Source of the DNA: UPXZ01 sp047974405
GTDB lineage: Bacteria > Bacteroidota > Bacteroidia > Bacteroidales > Paludibacteraceae
Length of the DNA stretch: 64,000 bases
Direction: 5' to 3'
NCBI GenBank assembly: GCA_047974405.1
Contig: JBKECI010000019.1
Location: forward strand, 62,001 to 126,000
Positions within the stretch are counted from its first letter, which is position 1. Every line of letters starts with the position of its first letter. Both the position numbers and the translations under genes were made by a program. Positions 9,210-18,736 of this stretch are shown piece after piece. The notes beneath the pieces were generated by a model. It did not search any database, was not told the DNA's origin, and saw only the letters and a list, made by a program, of their open reading frames with translations.

Positions 9210-9878
9210 TTATTTCAGTAAAGACTCCGCTATATTAATATCGATGGGGGTGGTGATTTTTATGTTTTCACGGTTTCCTTCCACCAATTCTACTTTGTGG
9301 CCGGCACTTTCCACCACCGAAGCATCGTCCGTAAAACTTTTTGAGTAAGGTAGCTCGTAACATTTTTTGAGAATAGAAGAGTCAAAAACCTGCGGAGTTT
9401 GTACTAATTTGAATTTTGTACGATCTTCGGGATGGCTATTCGAAAAATCTTCTACCCGACGAATACTGTCTGTCAAATCTATCACAGGAATCACAGCTTG
9501 ATGATTTTTTACGGCAACGAAACATCTTCCAAGCGTTTCGCTACTTACAAGCGGTCTTACCCCATCGTGAATCGCGACGTACTTTGTATCAACTTTTTGC
9601 AATCCGTTCTTTACAGATAAAAACCTTGTCTCCCCCCCTTTAACAACAGAGTGAGGTACCGTAAAATGATGCTTTTTGCATAATTTTACCCAAAATTCCA
9701 TATGATCTTCGGGCAAAACAAGAATAATGGACATATCGGAAGAATATCTATAAAAACACTCCAACGTATGCATCAATACAGGTTTGTTGGATAATTCCAA
9801 AAACTGTTTCGGCATATCAACATTCATACGAACTCCTCTGCCTCCTGCCACAACAATAATGCTTATTTCCCGATTCAT
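9210..9878 (-). CDS. ispD: 2-C-methyl-D-erythritol 4-phosphate cytidylyltransferase
   Basis: IspD (222 aa) makes CDP-methylerythritol in the MEP pathway for isoprenoids. The CTP-binding glycine-rich loop VVAGGRGVRMN and conserved PKQFLEL are at the N-terminus; IHDGVRPLVS and the late DDASVVE segment are also typical. A minus-strand -7 motif TATCTTTG lies at 9914-9921. Probable operon with recG. Its product pool feeds uppS and menA, both encoded in this window. Confidence 0.95.
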   Translation of the reverse strand: MNREISIIVVAGGRGVRMNVDMPKQFLELSNKPVLMHTLECFYRYSSDMSIILVLPEDHMEFWVKLCKKHHFTVPHSVVKGGETRFLSVKNGLQKVDTKYVAIHDGVRPLVSSETLGRCFVAVKNHQAVIPVIDLTDSIRRVEDFSNSHPEDRTKFKLVQTPQVFDSSILKKCYELPYSKSFTDDASVVESAGHKVELVEGNRENIKITTPIDINIAESLLK

Positions 9879-10014
9879 CCGGCGTTATCTATTTGATTTT
9901 ACTACTTTGATGGCAAAGATACAAAATTTTGAGTTTACTTATACATTGATTCGGGACAAGGCTAAAGTTTCGACATTTTCATAGAAATAATGGATTAAAA
10001 TGAATACAAATTTA

Positions 10015-10022
10015 TACCTTTG
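10015..10022 (+). promoter_or_regulatory. -7 promoter element (TACCTTTG) before the SPOR gene
   Basis: TACCTTTG matches the Bacteroidota -7 consensus; no clear TTTG at -33. Because it lies downstream of an in-frame ATG at 10000 it supports translation from ATG 10042. Confidence 0.5.
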
Positions 10023-10041
10023 TAAAAAAAAAGTGGAAAAA

Positions 10042-10530
10042 ATGAGAAGATTAATTTTGTTTGTTGGCTTTATTCTTTTCTGTAAGGGTTACGGGATTTC
10101 ACAAAGTAGCACAAATCAACCAGATAAAAGCAAACCGGCTATTATCAAAGATATCGAAAAGGATAACGGGGCTCCTTCCAATATCCATCTTTATCAAGAT
10201 TCAAAAATCATAGATTTGCTCAATGCTTATACCAACCGCATCGATTTGACTGTACCCTATACTGGACCGGGCTATCGTGTGCAGGTATTTTCGAGTAATA
10301 ACTACAAAACAGCCAAAAGCGATGCAGCGCGGATAGAACAACGCTTGAGAAACGGATTTCCCGAACACCAAGTGTATATAATATACGTCTCTCCTTTTTG
10401 GAAAGTAAGAGTAGGGGATTTTCGCACTTCGCAAGATGCCCAAAAACTTCGCTCCGAAATAATACAGATTTACCCCGATATACGAAAAGATTGTTACACG
10501 GTAAGAGAAAGCAGGGTAAAAATTAATTGA
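10042..10530 (+). CDS. SPOR domain-containing envelope protein
   Basis: 162-residue exported protein: N-terminal hydrophobic signal (LILFVGFILFCKGYG), a short linker, then a C-terminal SPOR domain (~82-155) with GYRVQVFSSNNY and WKVRVGDFRT. SPOR domains bind denuded peptidoglycan glycans, usually at division septa. ATG 10042 was chosen because the signal peptide begins there and the promoter -7 element lies between it and ATG 10000. The stop is 8 nt before folE, suggesting an operon. Confidence 0.85.
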   Translation: MRRLILFVGFILFCKGYGISQSSTNQPDKSKPAIIKDIEKDNGAPSNIHLYQDSKIIDLLNAYTNRIDLTVPYTGPGYRVQVFSSNNYKTAKSDAARIEQRLRNGFPEHQVYIIYVSPFWKVRVGDFRTSQDAQKLRSEIIQIYPDIRKDCYTVRESRVKIN

Positions 10531-10538
10531 AACAGAAA

Positions 10539-11132
10539 ATGGATAATTTTGCAAACAATTTGATAGAGTTTGACAATCAAAAAACAACACTTTTAGCAGA
10601 AAAATACAGAGAAATACTTAATGCCTTAGGAGAAGATGCGCAACGCGAAGGATTGATAAAAACTCCGGAAAGGGTAGCCAAGGCAATGCAGTTTTTTATG
10701 CAGGGCTATGAGCAAGACCCCGAAAAAATTATCCGTTCGGCAATGTTTACCGAGGATTACAAGCAAATGGTCATTGTTAAAGATATCGATTTCTACTCAA
10801 TGTGTGAGCATCATATGCTTCCTTTTTTTGGGAAAGCCCATGTCGCTTACATCCCCAACAAAGAAATAACCGGATTGAGTAAAATAGCTCGTGTTGTTGA
10901 TGTGTTTGCACACCGTTTGCAAGTGCAGGAGCGGCTTACTACACAAATAAAAGAGTGTATCCAAAATACGTTGGCACCAATGGGAGTGATTGTAGTTATC
11001 GAAGCCCAACACTTGTGTATGCAGATGCGAGGCGTACAAAAACAGCATTCCGTTACCACCACTTCCGATTTTACGGGAGTCTTTCAGCAGGCAAAAACCC
11101 GTGAAGAATTTATGGAGTTGATACGGAGATAG
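10539..11132 (+). CDS. folE: GTP cyclohydrolase I
   Basis: FolE (197 aa) converts GTP to 7,8-dihydroneopterin triphosphate, the first step of folate (and queuosine) synthesis. Zinc-binding and catalytic motifs are present: SMCEHHMLPFFGKAHVAYIP, GLSKIARVVD, and the late HLCMQMRGV with the zinc-ligand Cys. All ligands of the zinc-dependent type IA enzyme are there. ATG 10539 gives MDNFANN; an in-frame TTG at 10527 overlaps the previous stop and is unlikely. Confidence 0.96.
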   Translation: MDNFANNLIEFDNQKTTLLAEKYREILNALGEDAQREGLIKTPERVAKAMQFFMQGYEQDPEKIIRSAMFTEDYKQMVIVKDIDFYSMCEHHMLPFFGKAHVAYIPNKEITGLSKIARVVDVFAHRLQVQERLTTQIKECIQNTLAPMGVIVVIEAQHLCMQMRGVQKQHSVTTTSDFTGVFQQAKTREEFMELIRR

Positions 11133-11203
11133 TATCCAAAATATTCTCAACGCAAAGCGATTATCAATATCAAAAAAAACATATTAAAAACAGTAAAACA
11201 TAT

Positions 11204-12226
11204 ATGGCAGAAAAACAGGAAAACATCCAAAAACCATCGTCAGACAAACTTAAAGCTTTGCAACTGGCTATGGATAAGATAGAAAAAGATCATGGAAAAG
11301 GCACCATTATGAAAATGGGTGATAGCAAGGTGGAAGAAGTCTCGGTTATTCCTACCGGTTCTATCGGGCTGAACATAGCGTTGGGCGTAGGAGGCTATCC
11401 TCGCGGCAGAGTGATTGAAATTTTCGGACCTGAATCGTCCGGTAAGACCACATTGGCTATCCATGCCATTGCCGAAGCTCAAAAAGCAGGTGGGATTGCT
11501 GCATTTATTGATGCCGAGCATGCCTTTGACCGTTTTTATGCTGAAAAATTGGGGATAAATACAGACGAGTTGCTCATTTCGCAGCCCGACAACGGAGAGC
11601 AGGCACTTGAAATAGCAGACCAATTGATTCGTTCGGCAGCCGTTGATATCATAGTGATCGACTCGGTTGCAGCTTTAACACCCAAGAAAGAAATTGAAGG
11701 AGATATGGGAGATTCCAATGTGGGATTGCAAGCGCGCTTGATGTCGCAAGCATTACGAAAACTAGCCTCTACAATTAATAAGACTAGCACTACATGCATA
11801 TTTATCAACCAGTTGCGCGAAAAAATAGGGGTAATGTTTGGCAATCCCGAAACAACTACCGGTGGAAATGCCCTTAAATTTTATGCTTCTGTTCGATTAG
11901 ACATTCGCCGTATCAGCCAGTTGAAAGATGGAGACGAAATTACCGGAAATCAAACGCGTGTGAAAGTTGTAAAAAACAAAGTAGCTCCCCCTTTCCGTAA
12001 AGCCGAATTTGATATTATGTTTGGCGAAGGTATTTCTCGTAGTGGCGAAATTTTGGATTTGGGCGTTGAATACGGTATTGTCAAAAAAAGCGGTTCATGG
12101 TTTAGCTATGGCGATACTAAATTGGCTCAAGGGAGGGATGGTGCCAAAAATGTGCTCCGAGATAATCCCGAATTGTCTGCAGAGCTGGAAGAAAAAATTA
12201 TGATGGAAATGAAAAACAAAAAATAA
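11204..12226 (+). CDS. recA: Recombinase RecA
   Basis: RecA (340 aa) forms ATP-dependent filaments on single-stranded DNA for homologous recombination and SOS induction. Walker A GPESSGKTT, the ALKFYASVRLDIRR segment, the L2-region FGNPETTTGGNA and C-terminal acidic region are all typical. Length is normal and there is no intein. About 70 nt separate it from folE. Confidence 0.98.
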   Translation: MAEKQENIQKPSSDKLKALQLAMDKIEKDHGKGTIMKMGDSKVEEVSVIPTGSIGLNIALGVGGYPRGRVIEIFGPESSGKTTLAIHAIAEAQKAGGIAAFIDAEHAFDRFYAEKLGINTDELLISQPDNGEQALEIADQLIRSAAVDIIVIDSVAALTPKKEIEGDMGDSNVGLQARLMSQALRKLASTINKTSTTCIFINQLREKIGVMFGNPETTTGGNALKFYASVRLDIRRISQLKDGDEITGNQTRVKVVKNKVAPPFRKAEFDIMFGEGISRSGEILDLGVEYGIVKKSGSWFSYGDTKLAQGRDGAKNVLRDNPELSAELEEKIMMEMKNKK

Positions 12227-12293
12227 TTTTTCTTCTGAAGAATAATAATTTGTGTTTTACTTTCAAACTCTTTTTGTCCGAGATTTTATACAG

Positions 12294-12348
12294 ATAAAAA
12301 AATAACCCGACACACACAAACTATGTTGTATCGGGTTGATTTTTTTTA
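12294..12348. terminator. Bidirectional terminator between recA and tonB
   Basis: Stem AACCCGA (12304-12310) / TCGGGTT (12331-12337). On the right is a T-run (12340-12347) serving the plus-strand recA transcript; on the left an A-run (about 12294-12302) serves the minus-strand tonB transcript. Confidence 0.8.
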
Positions 12349-12363
12349 TACAAGGATAGTTTT

Positions 12364-13188
12364 TTATTGCAATTTGAAACTTACCGGTACGTAGTATTTC
12401 ACTTTTACTGCCGTACCACCTTGTTTGCCGGGTATCCACTTAGGCATAGAACGTATCACACGTACAGCCTCCTTGTCTAAGCTGGCATCTACGCTGCGAA
12501 CAACTTTTACATCTTGTATGGAGCCGTCTCTGCCTACTACAAACTGGACAGTAACTTTCCCTTGGATATTGTTTTCTTGTGCAACTATCGGGTATCTGAT
12601 ATTGTCATGCAAATACTTCATAAGTTCAGCCTCTCCACCGGGAAATGAAGGGGGAACTTCCACCACCTCAAATATTTTTTCTTCCGGTTCTTCTGCTACT
12701 ACTACTTTATTGTCTTGCAATGTTTTAATGTCAACGCCCGTCTCTTCGTTGGTACCTTTTACATCTGCCACCGAAATCGAAACTTTACTTTGGGTCAATT
12801 CCTCTTGAGATTTTATTTCATCTGCTTCGGTTACATCCTCGTCTTTCTTTATCACAGGAGCTGTAAACTTAATGGTACTTTTCAATTCGGGAGGTGGAGG
12901 AGCTTCAAATTGTTTTACCTGATTCTCTTTTTTCACTTCCGGCTTGTCCAATTTGATGTCAGTCATTTCTACTGCTCCTATTTCTTGGTTATCCCCACCC
13001 ATATTCAAGTATTTGAATAGCATCGGGACACTAAAAGCGGCAACAGCAATGACTCCCACTACGATAAAGGCAAAACGATGCCTATTTCCAGAGGATCTGC
13101 GAAGCGTGTATGCGCCGTACTCTTTATTTTTGCCTTCAAAAATAATGTCGGTCCATGCATTTGAATTTAAATTAATATCATTTGCCAT
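12364..13188 (-). CDS. tonB: TonB family energy transducer
   Basis: TonB-like protein (274 aa): cytoplasmic N-terminal tail with KEYGAYTLRR, one transmembrane helix (~35-57), a proline- and acid-rich periplasmic linker with APPPPEL, and a C-terminal TonB domain (~195-274) containing VPPSFPGGEAELMKYL and the YPIVAQENNIQGKVTVQF strand region. It transmits proton-motive force from ExbB/ExbD to outer-membrane TonB-dependent transporters. Last gene of the exbB-exbD-exbD-tonB minus-strand operon. Confidence 0.93.
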   Translation of the reverse strand: MANDINLNSNAWTDIIFEGKNKEYGAYTLRRSSGNRHRFAFIVVGVIAVAAFSVPMLFKYLNMGGDNQEIGAVEMTDIKLDKPEVKKENQVKQFEAPPPPELKSTIKFTAPVIKKDEDVTEADEIKSQEELTQSKVSISVADVKGTNEETGVDIKTLQDNKVVVAEEPEEKIFEVVEVPPSFPGGEAELMKYLHDNIRYPIVAQENNIQGKVTVQFVVGRDGSIQDVKVVRSVDASLDKEAVRVIRSMPKWIPGKQGGTAVKVKYYVPVSFKLQ

Positions 13189-13228
13189 TTTTTGTCTTTT
13201 TAGATATGAGATCGCGTATTACAAGAAT

Positions 13229-13864
13229 TTACTTCTTTTCGTACGCAACATCAGAGTTTTTCAACATTATTTTATCATTATCATCTAAAGGGGTAATCGC
13301 ATACTTACCTACGTTGGTTATCAACATTTCGTCCAGCGCGTTTACCATATCTACATAGGTGGAGTTGTCCAACGGTTTTATTACGACAACGGGGGTCCCT
13401 TTGCCGTTTTTAAGTTCACTTAGCATTCGGTTGTATGTGGAGTCAGATATTTCTAAATGCTCCTTTTTGACCTTGAGTTCGTTTACTTTTGCTACTACAA
13501 CTCTGTTCTTGTCCAATAGAATTTTACGCAATCCGTCCGGTGAAAAATTGGTCTCTTTCAGAAATCCTTTTTCTTCCAAGTTGGGTATTCCCATAAAATA
13601 ATATACCTTGTCGTCTTGACCCAAATAGAGCGTAACAGCTTCAGAGGCTTTGGCTTTGTTCTGTTGGTCTTCCTTTAGGTCGTTGTCTTTGGTAGGCATA
13701 CTTATTTGCATGGTCTGCGGTTTGCTCATAGAAGTGGCAAGCATAAAGAAAGTAATCAAAAGCATATTCATATCCACCATTGGGGTAAAATCTACGCGGA
13801 GTTGAACCTTTTTTTGTTTACCTTTTTGTCCTTTGCCACCATCTTTTGGTTGTATATCTGCCAT
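13229..13864 (-). CDS. exbD: Biopolymer transport protein ExbD (second copy)
   Basis: ExbD/TolR family (211 aa): short N-terminal tail, one transmembrane helix containing the motif DFTPMVDMNMLLITFFML with the essential membrane Asp, then a periplasmic domain. The C-terminal half is longer than in E. coli ExbD, as usual in Bacteroidota. Second of two different exbD genes between exbB and tonB; they are not recent duplicates. Confidence 0.92.
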   Translation of the reverse strand: MADIQPKDGGKGQKGKQKKVQLRVDFTPMVDMNMLLITFFMLATSMSKPQTMQISMPTKDNDLKEDQQNKAKASEAVTLYLGQDDKVYYFMGIPNLEEKGFLKETNFSPDGLRKILLDKNRVVVAKVNELKVKKEHLEISDSTYNRMLSELKNGKGTPVVVIKPLDNSTYVDMVNALDEMLITNVGKYAITPLDDNDKIMLKNSDVAYEKK

Positions 13865-13905
13865 AATTATTTTTTATTATTCTCTCGTTTGTAAACGAAG
13901 TGTTA

Positions 13906-14544
13906 CTAATGCTCCTTCTTTTCCCCTTTGACTTCACGCAAAGAGGTTATCAGGTTATATCTGTTTTCATCCAAATCCAAGAGTGAGTTCATCACATTTT
14001 TAATGTTGACATAAGGAGTAGCCTGGTCGGCTTTTATAGCTATAACCATATCTTTCCCTTTTACTTCTCTTGCAAATCTTATCCACGATTTGAATTGGTT
14101 GTCGGTGCTATCTGTCGGAACTCCATAGTTCATCAAGATTTTATCTTGCTCTTCGCTACTCAGAGATAAGAATTGGCTCATATTTTCCATAGGAACACCA
14201 AAAGAGGTGCCTATTGCGAATTTTACCTTTTCCTTATCGGCTATGGTAACGCCGTATGTTTCTGCCATCTTGTCCAATACTTGGACTCTCGCATCGTTTT
14301 CTCCGGAAGTGGTCATGTTGTCAATATCGAGAAACACTTTACCTTCGGGCGAAATCAATACCGAGAACACATTTTTGTCCGGAATCTTTATTTCCGAAAC
14401 AGACCCGGGAGTAGATACTTGAACCGGCTCTTTTTTCAAAAATGTGGAAGTTAGCATAAAAAATGTAAGCAAGAGTACCGTCACATCACTCATCGCGGTC
14501 ATATCTATGAATGTGGATTTCCTTTTTACTTTTATTTTTGGCAT
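13906..14544 (-). CDS. exbD: Biopolymer transport protein ExbD (first copy)
   Basis: ExbD/TolR family (212 aa) with the N-terminal membrane segment containing FIDMTAMSDVTVLLLTFFML, the proton-channel Asp, and a periplasmic domain of ~150 residues. It forms the stator with ExbB. The neighbouring exbD is divergent in sequence, so the two may form a heteromer. 41 nt separate them. Confidence 0.92.
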   Translation of the reverse strand: MPKIKVKRKSTFIDMTAMSDVTVLLLTFFMLTSTFLKKEPVQVSTPGSVSEIKIPDKNVFSVLISPEGKVFLDIDNMTTSGENDARVQVLDKMAETYGVTIADKEKVKFAIGTSFGVPMENMSQFLSLSSEEQDKILMNYGVPTDSTDNQFKSWIRFAREVKGKDMVIAIKADQATPYVNIKNVMNSLLDLDENRYNLITSLREVKGEKKEH

Positions 14545-14673
14545 AATTTATTTGTTTTTTAAAATTATCGAATCGTTAAGCTAATTTACGTAATCAAAGT
14601 ACGTATATTTTTCTTATTTTTCAGACTAAAAAATGTAATACGCATACGTCTGAAAAATTGTATTTTGATCCGA

Positions 14674-15477
14674 TTATTTATGTTTTGCCGCAAATACATT
14701 TACAATCGAGAAACCGATCTCGTCAATTGCATAAGTGATGTTGTCAATTTTTCCGGTGTAATAGCTGTACGAGATTACCGCCAATGCACCGGTCAAGATA
14801 CCGAATGCGGTATTAACAAGCGCTTCGGAAATACCGGTTGAGAGTGCAATGGAGTCTGTACCTCCTTCTGATGCCAATGCTTGGAAAGAACGAATCATCC
14901 CTACTACCGTTCCCAACAACCCAACAAGTGTACCTAACGTTGTTAAAGAGGCAATTACCGGCAGGTTTTGTTCCATTGTGGGGAGTTCGAGCGCGGTGGC
15001 TTCTTCTAATGTTTTTTGGATAGAAAGCACTTTTTGTTCTTTAGTCAAACCTTCGGTTGTAACTTCCATTTGTTTGTATTTGTCCAAAGCGGAGTTTACT
15101 ACGTTTGCTACGGCACCTTTTTGTTTTGCACAAATTTCTTTTGCTCCTGCTACATCATCGGCTTCCAATTTTTCTTTGATGCTTTCAACAAACTTGGTTA
15201 AGTCTCCAGTACCACGTGCTTTACGGATTGCAATGAAACGTTCTACACTTAAAACTAATACCGTCAGTAACATAGTTAAAAGAATTGGTACAATGTAACC
15301 TCCTTTGTGAATGGTTCCCAAAAGGTTGATCGGATGGTTTGCTGTGTCTCCATTTACAAAGTTACCCGAGTTTCCAAATACGAAGTTATAGATAGCAAGC
15401 GCTAAAAGGAAACAGAGAAAAATTACTAATCCCGAGGAAATTCCTTTCCCGCGGCTCTTTTTTGGTTGTTTTGCCAT
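14674..15477 (-). CDS. exbB: MotA/TolQ/ExbB proton channel family protein
   Basis: ExbB (267 aa) with a first hydrophobic helix near residues 14-35, a second around 55-80, a cytoplasmic loop, and two C-terminal helices containing TTLGTLVGLLGTVVGMIRSF and the SEALVNTAFGILTGALA segment. Pentameric partner of ExbD that conducts protons for TonB. First gene of the four-gene minus-strand operon; its promoter should lie in the 570-nt gap upstream. Confidence 0.93.
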   Translation of the reverse strand: MAKQPKKSRGKGISSGLVIFLCFLLALAIYNFVFGNSGNFVNGDTANHPINLLGTIHKGGYIVPILLTMLLTVLVLSVERFIAIRKARGTGDLTKFVESIKEKLEADDVAGAKEICAKQKGAVANVVNSALDKYKQMEVTTEGLTKEQKVLSIQKTLEEATALELPTMEQNLPVIASLTTLGTLVGLLGTVVGMIRSFQALASEGGTDSIALSTGISEALVNTAFGILTGALAVISYSYYTGKIDNITYAIDEIGFSIVNVFAAKHK

Positions 15478-16049
15478 AATAATTTAATAATTTGTGTGAA
15501 CAACGGCGATAGCATTCTTCACGATGTTAAAAATTTAGAGTTATTTGATTTTTTGATATGATTTTTCTTCTGTTTTTCAGATTTATTGCTAGTGATTAAA
15601 AAATTTCAAGGCAAAAATAATACAAATCAACTAATAATTGTCATAAAACTACTCTTTTTTTTTATAAATTTCACAGAATGTTACCCAAACTGAACTGAGA
15701 TACCTGTTTTATGATTCAAATAGACTATCAAAATCTTATCCGTCTAAGTGAAAATAGGCTGATATATAACGTTTTAAAAATAATAATATGCAACTTTATA
15801 CAATTTATAGTGGCGGCGTTATATTTGTGTATTTACTTTACAATTTAAATTAAACGTTGATATTTTTATTTTAGCATAATTGTCGTCAATATTTTTTCTT
15901 TCCGATAGTCTCCGGCTACCATAAACCGCATAAATATACATTAATGGAGGTACATTGATGAGAAAAATATTTTGCCGTTTTCCAAAGAAAAAAACGTACT
16001 TTTGCAGTTTGGATTAAGGATTTGAAAACAAAAAATACTACGTAACTGT
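15478..16049. other. Divergent intergenic region, 572 nt
   Basis: A/T-rich gap between exbB (minus) and the spore-maturation-like gene (plus). It contains a plus-strand promoter candidate, TTTG (15971-15974) and TACTTTTG (15997-16004), spacing 22 nt, pointing at the downstream gene. I see no convincing ORF or RNA in the rest. Confidence 0.5.
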
Positions 16050-17282
16050 ATGGCTTTAAATTATATTTGGATTGCATTTATCGTAATAGCATTCGTTACA
16101 GCTTTGGTGCAAATGATATTTTTCGGAAATGTAACCCTTTTTGATGATATTTTGCAGTCGATTTTCGGTTCTGCCAAAACCGGCTTTGAAGTCTCTCTTG
16201 GGCTGACAGGCATTCTTACCTTTTGGATGGGGATATTGAAAGTGGGAGAAAAGGGGGGCGTAATGCGAATATTGGCTAAAGGTGTGGCTCCCTTTTTTTC
16301 GAGAATTTATCCCGATATCCCTAAAAATCATCCGGCATTGAGTAGTATTTTTCTGAATTTTTCGGCTAATTTTTTAGGACTGGACAATGCTGCCACACCT
16401 GTAGGGCTCAAGGCAATGAGAGAGATGCAGGAACTGAACCCCCAAAAAGAGACGGCATCCAACCCGATGATTATGTTTCTGGTACTTAATACTGCTGGCT
16501 TGGTGTTGATACCGATGTCGGTTATGATGTACAGAGCCCAGTTCAATGCGGCAAATCCGGCTGACGTATTTTTACCGATTGTCATAGCAACGTTGAGCGC
16601 GTTTCTTGCCGGTCTTATCATTGTTGCTGCCGTTCAAAAAATCAATCTGTTCAGTCGGGTGGTAATGGGTACTTTGCTCGCTATTATTGCCTTTGTGGTT
16701 GTGTTGGTCTATTTTGTAAGCAAATTGCCACAAGAACAAATAACCCGGTATTCGAGTTTTGCAGCGGCGTTTATTATTTTGTCTATCATACTTGTTTTTG
16801 TGCTGGTAGCAGCAAAAAACAAAGTAGATGTTTTCAATACCTTTATCGAAGGTGCAAAAGAAGGATTTCAAGTGGCGGTTTCGATTATCCCCTATTTGGT
16901 AGCAATGCTGGTTGCCATTGGCATGTTTCGCGCATCCGGAGCATTGGATATTATCATAGGTTGGATAAGTTACGGCGTGGCCGCCACCGGGCTGAATACC
17001 GACTTTGTGGGGGCGTTGCCTACGGCTTTTATGAAACCGTTGAGCGGAAGCGGTGCTCGCGGAATGATGATAGAAACAATGCAAAACTACGGTGCAGATT
17101 CGTTTGTAGGGCGCCTTTCGTGTATCATACAAGGCTCTACCGATACCACCTTTTATATATTGGCGGTTTATTTTGGCTCGGTAAACGTAAGCAATACAAG
17201 ATATGCGGTGTTGTGCGGGCTTTTTGCCGATTTTGTGGGAATTGTAGCCGCCATTCTGCTCGGCTATCTGTTTTTTCATTAA
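16050..17282 (+). CDS. SpmA-SpmB fusion, nucleoside-recognition (Gate) domain membrane protein
   Basis: Polytopic inner-membrane protein (410 aa), about ten hydrophobic segments, formed by fusion of the two spore maturation protein families SpmA and SpmB. The N-terminal half has FSANFLGLDNAATPVGLKAM (SpmA), the C-terminal half has SGSGARGMMIE and IIQGSTDTTFYILAVYFGSV (SpmB). In Firmicutes the separate proteins act in spore core dehydration. In non-sporulating Bacteroidota the fused form is common and its transported substrate is unknown. Confidence 0.88.
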   Translation: MALNYIWIAFIVIAFVTALVQMIFFGNVTLFDDILQSIFGSAKTGFEVSLGLTGILTFWMGILKVGEKGGVMRILAKGVAPFFSRIYPDIPKNHPALSSIFLNFSANFLGLDNAATPVGLKAMREMQELNPQKETASNPMIMFLVLNTAGLVLIPMSVMMYRAQFNAANPADVFLPIVIATLSAFLAGLIIVAAVQKINLFSRVVMGTLLAIIAFVVVLVYFVSKLPQEQITRYSSFAAAFIILSIILVFVLVAAKNKVDVFNTFIEGAKEGFQVAVSIIPYLVAMLVAIGMFRASGALDIIIGWISYGVAATGLNTDFVGALPTAFMKPLSGSGARGMMIETMQNYGADSFVGRLSCIIQGSTDTTFYILAVYFGSVNVSNTRYAVLCGLFADFVGIVAAILLGYLFFH

Positions 17283-17310
17283 ACACTAAAAAAATACTGT
17301 TGTAAAATTT

Positions 17311-17730
17311 ATGATATGTTTTTATACAGACGATACAGCGTTGCCTGCGTTTGATGAGAATCGAACGATTGCATGGATAAAAGAGACTGCCGCCCTATAC
17401 AGTAAAAAGAGTGGTAGAATAAACTATATATTTTGCTCAGATAGGCGTATTTTGGAAATTAATAATCAATATTTAAGTCATAATTATTATACAGACATTA
17501 TTACATTTGACTACTCTTTGGGTAGTATCATTTCAGGTGATATTTTTGTGGGGCTTGAAACTGTAAAAAGCAATTCCAACAAGGAAAAAACTGATTTTGA
17601 CGAGGAACTGAGACGGGTTATCATTCATGGCATTTTGCACTTGTGCGGACAAAATGATAAAAAACCGGACGAAAAAAAGGAGATGACAAAGCAGGAAAAT
17701 ATGGCTCTGGCACGATTTGAAAATGACTAA
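17311..17730 (+). CDS. ybeY: rRNA maturation endoribonuclease YbeY
   Basis: YbeY/UPF0054 (139 aa), a single-strand endoribonuclease for 16S rRNA 3'-end maturation and ribosome quality control. Family features: YLSHNYYTDIITFDY and the metal-binding region RVIIHGILHLCGQND. The usual H-x3-H-x5-H motif has Asp in place of the third His (HGILHLCGQND versus HG-LH--GYDH). I recall a similar change in other Bacteroidota homologues, but the metal ligand set deserves checking. 29 nt after the SpmA-SpmB gene. Confidence 0.9.
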   Translation: MICFYTDDTALPAFDENRTIAWIKETAALYSKKSGRINYIFCSDRRILEINNQYLSHNYYTDIITFDYSLGSIISGDIFVGLETVKSNSNKEKTDFDEELRRVIIHGILHLCGQNDKKPDEKKEMTKQENMALARFEND

Positions 17731-17925
17731 AACCACAATATTGTTAAGTATTAAAAATCCACATATAATTTTGCAATAAATTGTTAAAATGAATTATGTG
17801 ATTTTGCTGTTTTAACAAAAAACCAAAGATTATCATTACATTTGTCGTCAATTTGAACATACAAAATAAAATTAATTACTCAAAAATCCGTTGTGTTGTT
17901 ATTCAGTAAAATAAAATTACCTGTC

Positions 17926-18708
17926 ATGAACTTTTTTATTCGGAAAACAACATTTTTGAGTATATATTTTCTAATGACTGTCTTTAATATAGTGGCGCAG
18001 GATATTCAAGAATATCGTGCCGAAATAGGTGTACAGGCAGGAATAAATCTTTACGCGGGAGATGCAAACACTGTGTCGCGGAAAGGTATTTTTTTGAAAA
18101 GCATAAACAATTCACAAACAGATTTAGGTATTTTTTTTCGTTACAAGTTCAACAACCGCATTGCCTTGAGATTGGGATACGACCATACCGGCGTTGTCGG
18201 AGATTACCAATATGCCAACACACCCCACGGAGTATATTCAATAACGTTGAACAATTCCTCTATTGGCGCTTTTGACCTTTGGGGAGAGTTCAACTTCTTC
18301 GATTACGAAAAAAACAAATATAACCGATACAGTAAAACCTATTCGCCCTACCTGTTTGCCGGTATTGGATACTTAAATATGCCCCAAGCAACAACAGAAA
18401 GCACATCCTCGCTAACCATCCCTTTTGGATTGGGAATAAAAGTAATCCTTGCCCCACGATGGAACCTGAACTTGCAATGGACCAATCGTCTGTTGTTTTC
18501 CGACAATTTGGAAGGAACGCCGACATACGACAACCCCCTGCCGCGTACAAACGGAAATTTTATGAATCACGATTTGCTTACAGGACTAACCATAGGGGTG
18601 AGTTTTGACTTTTGGGCAAAAGAGTGCGACTGTGTCAATGTAAGAGGGGCAACCAAATATCGCAGTACCCAAAAACCACTGAACAACACAAAAGCCAGAA
18701 AGAAGTAA
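17926..18708 (+). CDS. DUF6089 outer-membrane beta-barrel protein
   Basis: Exported 260-residue protein, signal peptide ending near VFNIVAQ, followed by amphipathic strands (GVQAGINLYAGDAN, LRLGYDHTGVVGDY, YLFAGIGYLNM) typical of small outer-membrane barrels. DUF6089 proteins lie immediately upstream of uppS and bamA in Bacteroidota, implying a role in outer-membrane biogenesis, but the function is unknown. ATG 17926 gives a normal signal peptide; an in-frame ATG at 17893 would add 11 residues. Confidence 0.8.
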   Translation: MNFFIRKTTFLSIYFLMTVFNIVAQDIQEYRAEIGVQAGINLYAGDANTVSRKGIFLKSINNSQTDLGIFFRYKFNNRIALRLGYDHTGVVGDYQYANTPHGVYSITLNNSSIGAFDLWGEFNFFDYEKNKYNRYSKTYSPYLFAGIGYLNMPQATTESTSSLTIPFGLGIKVILAPRWNLNLQWTNRLLFSDNLEGTPTYDNPLPRTNGNFMNHDLLTGLTIGVSFDFWAKECDCVNVRGATKYRSTQKPLNNTKARKK

Positions 18709-18736
18709 CAGAAAGATTTATTATCGTATAAACCCA

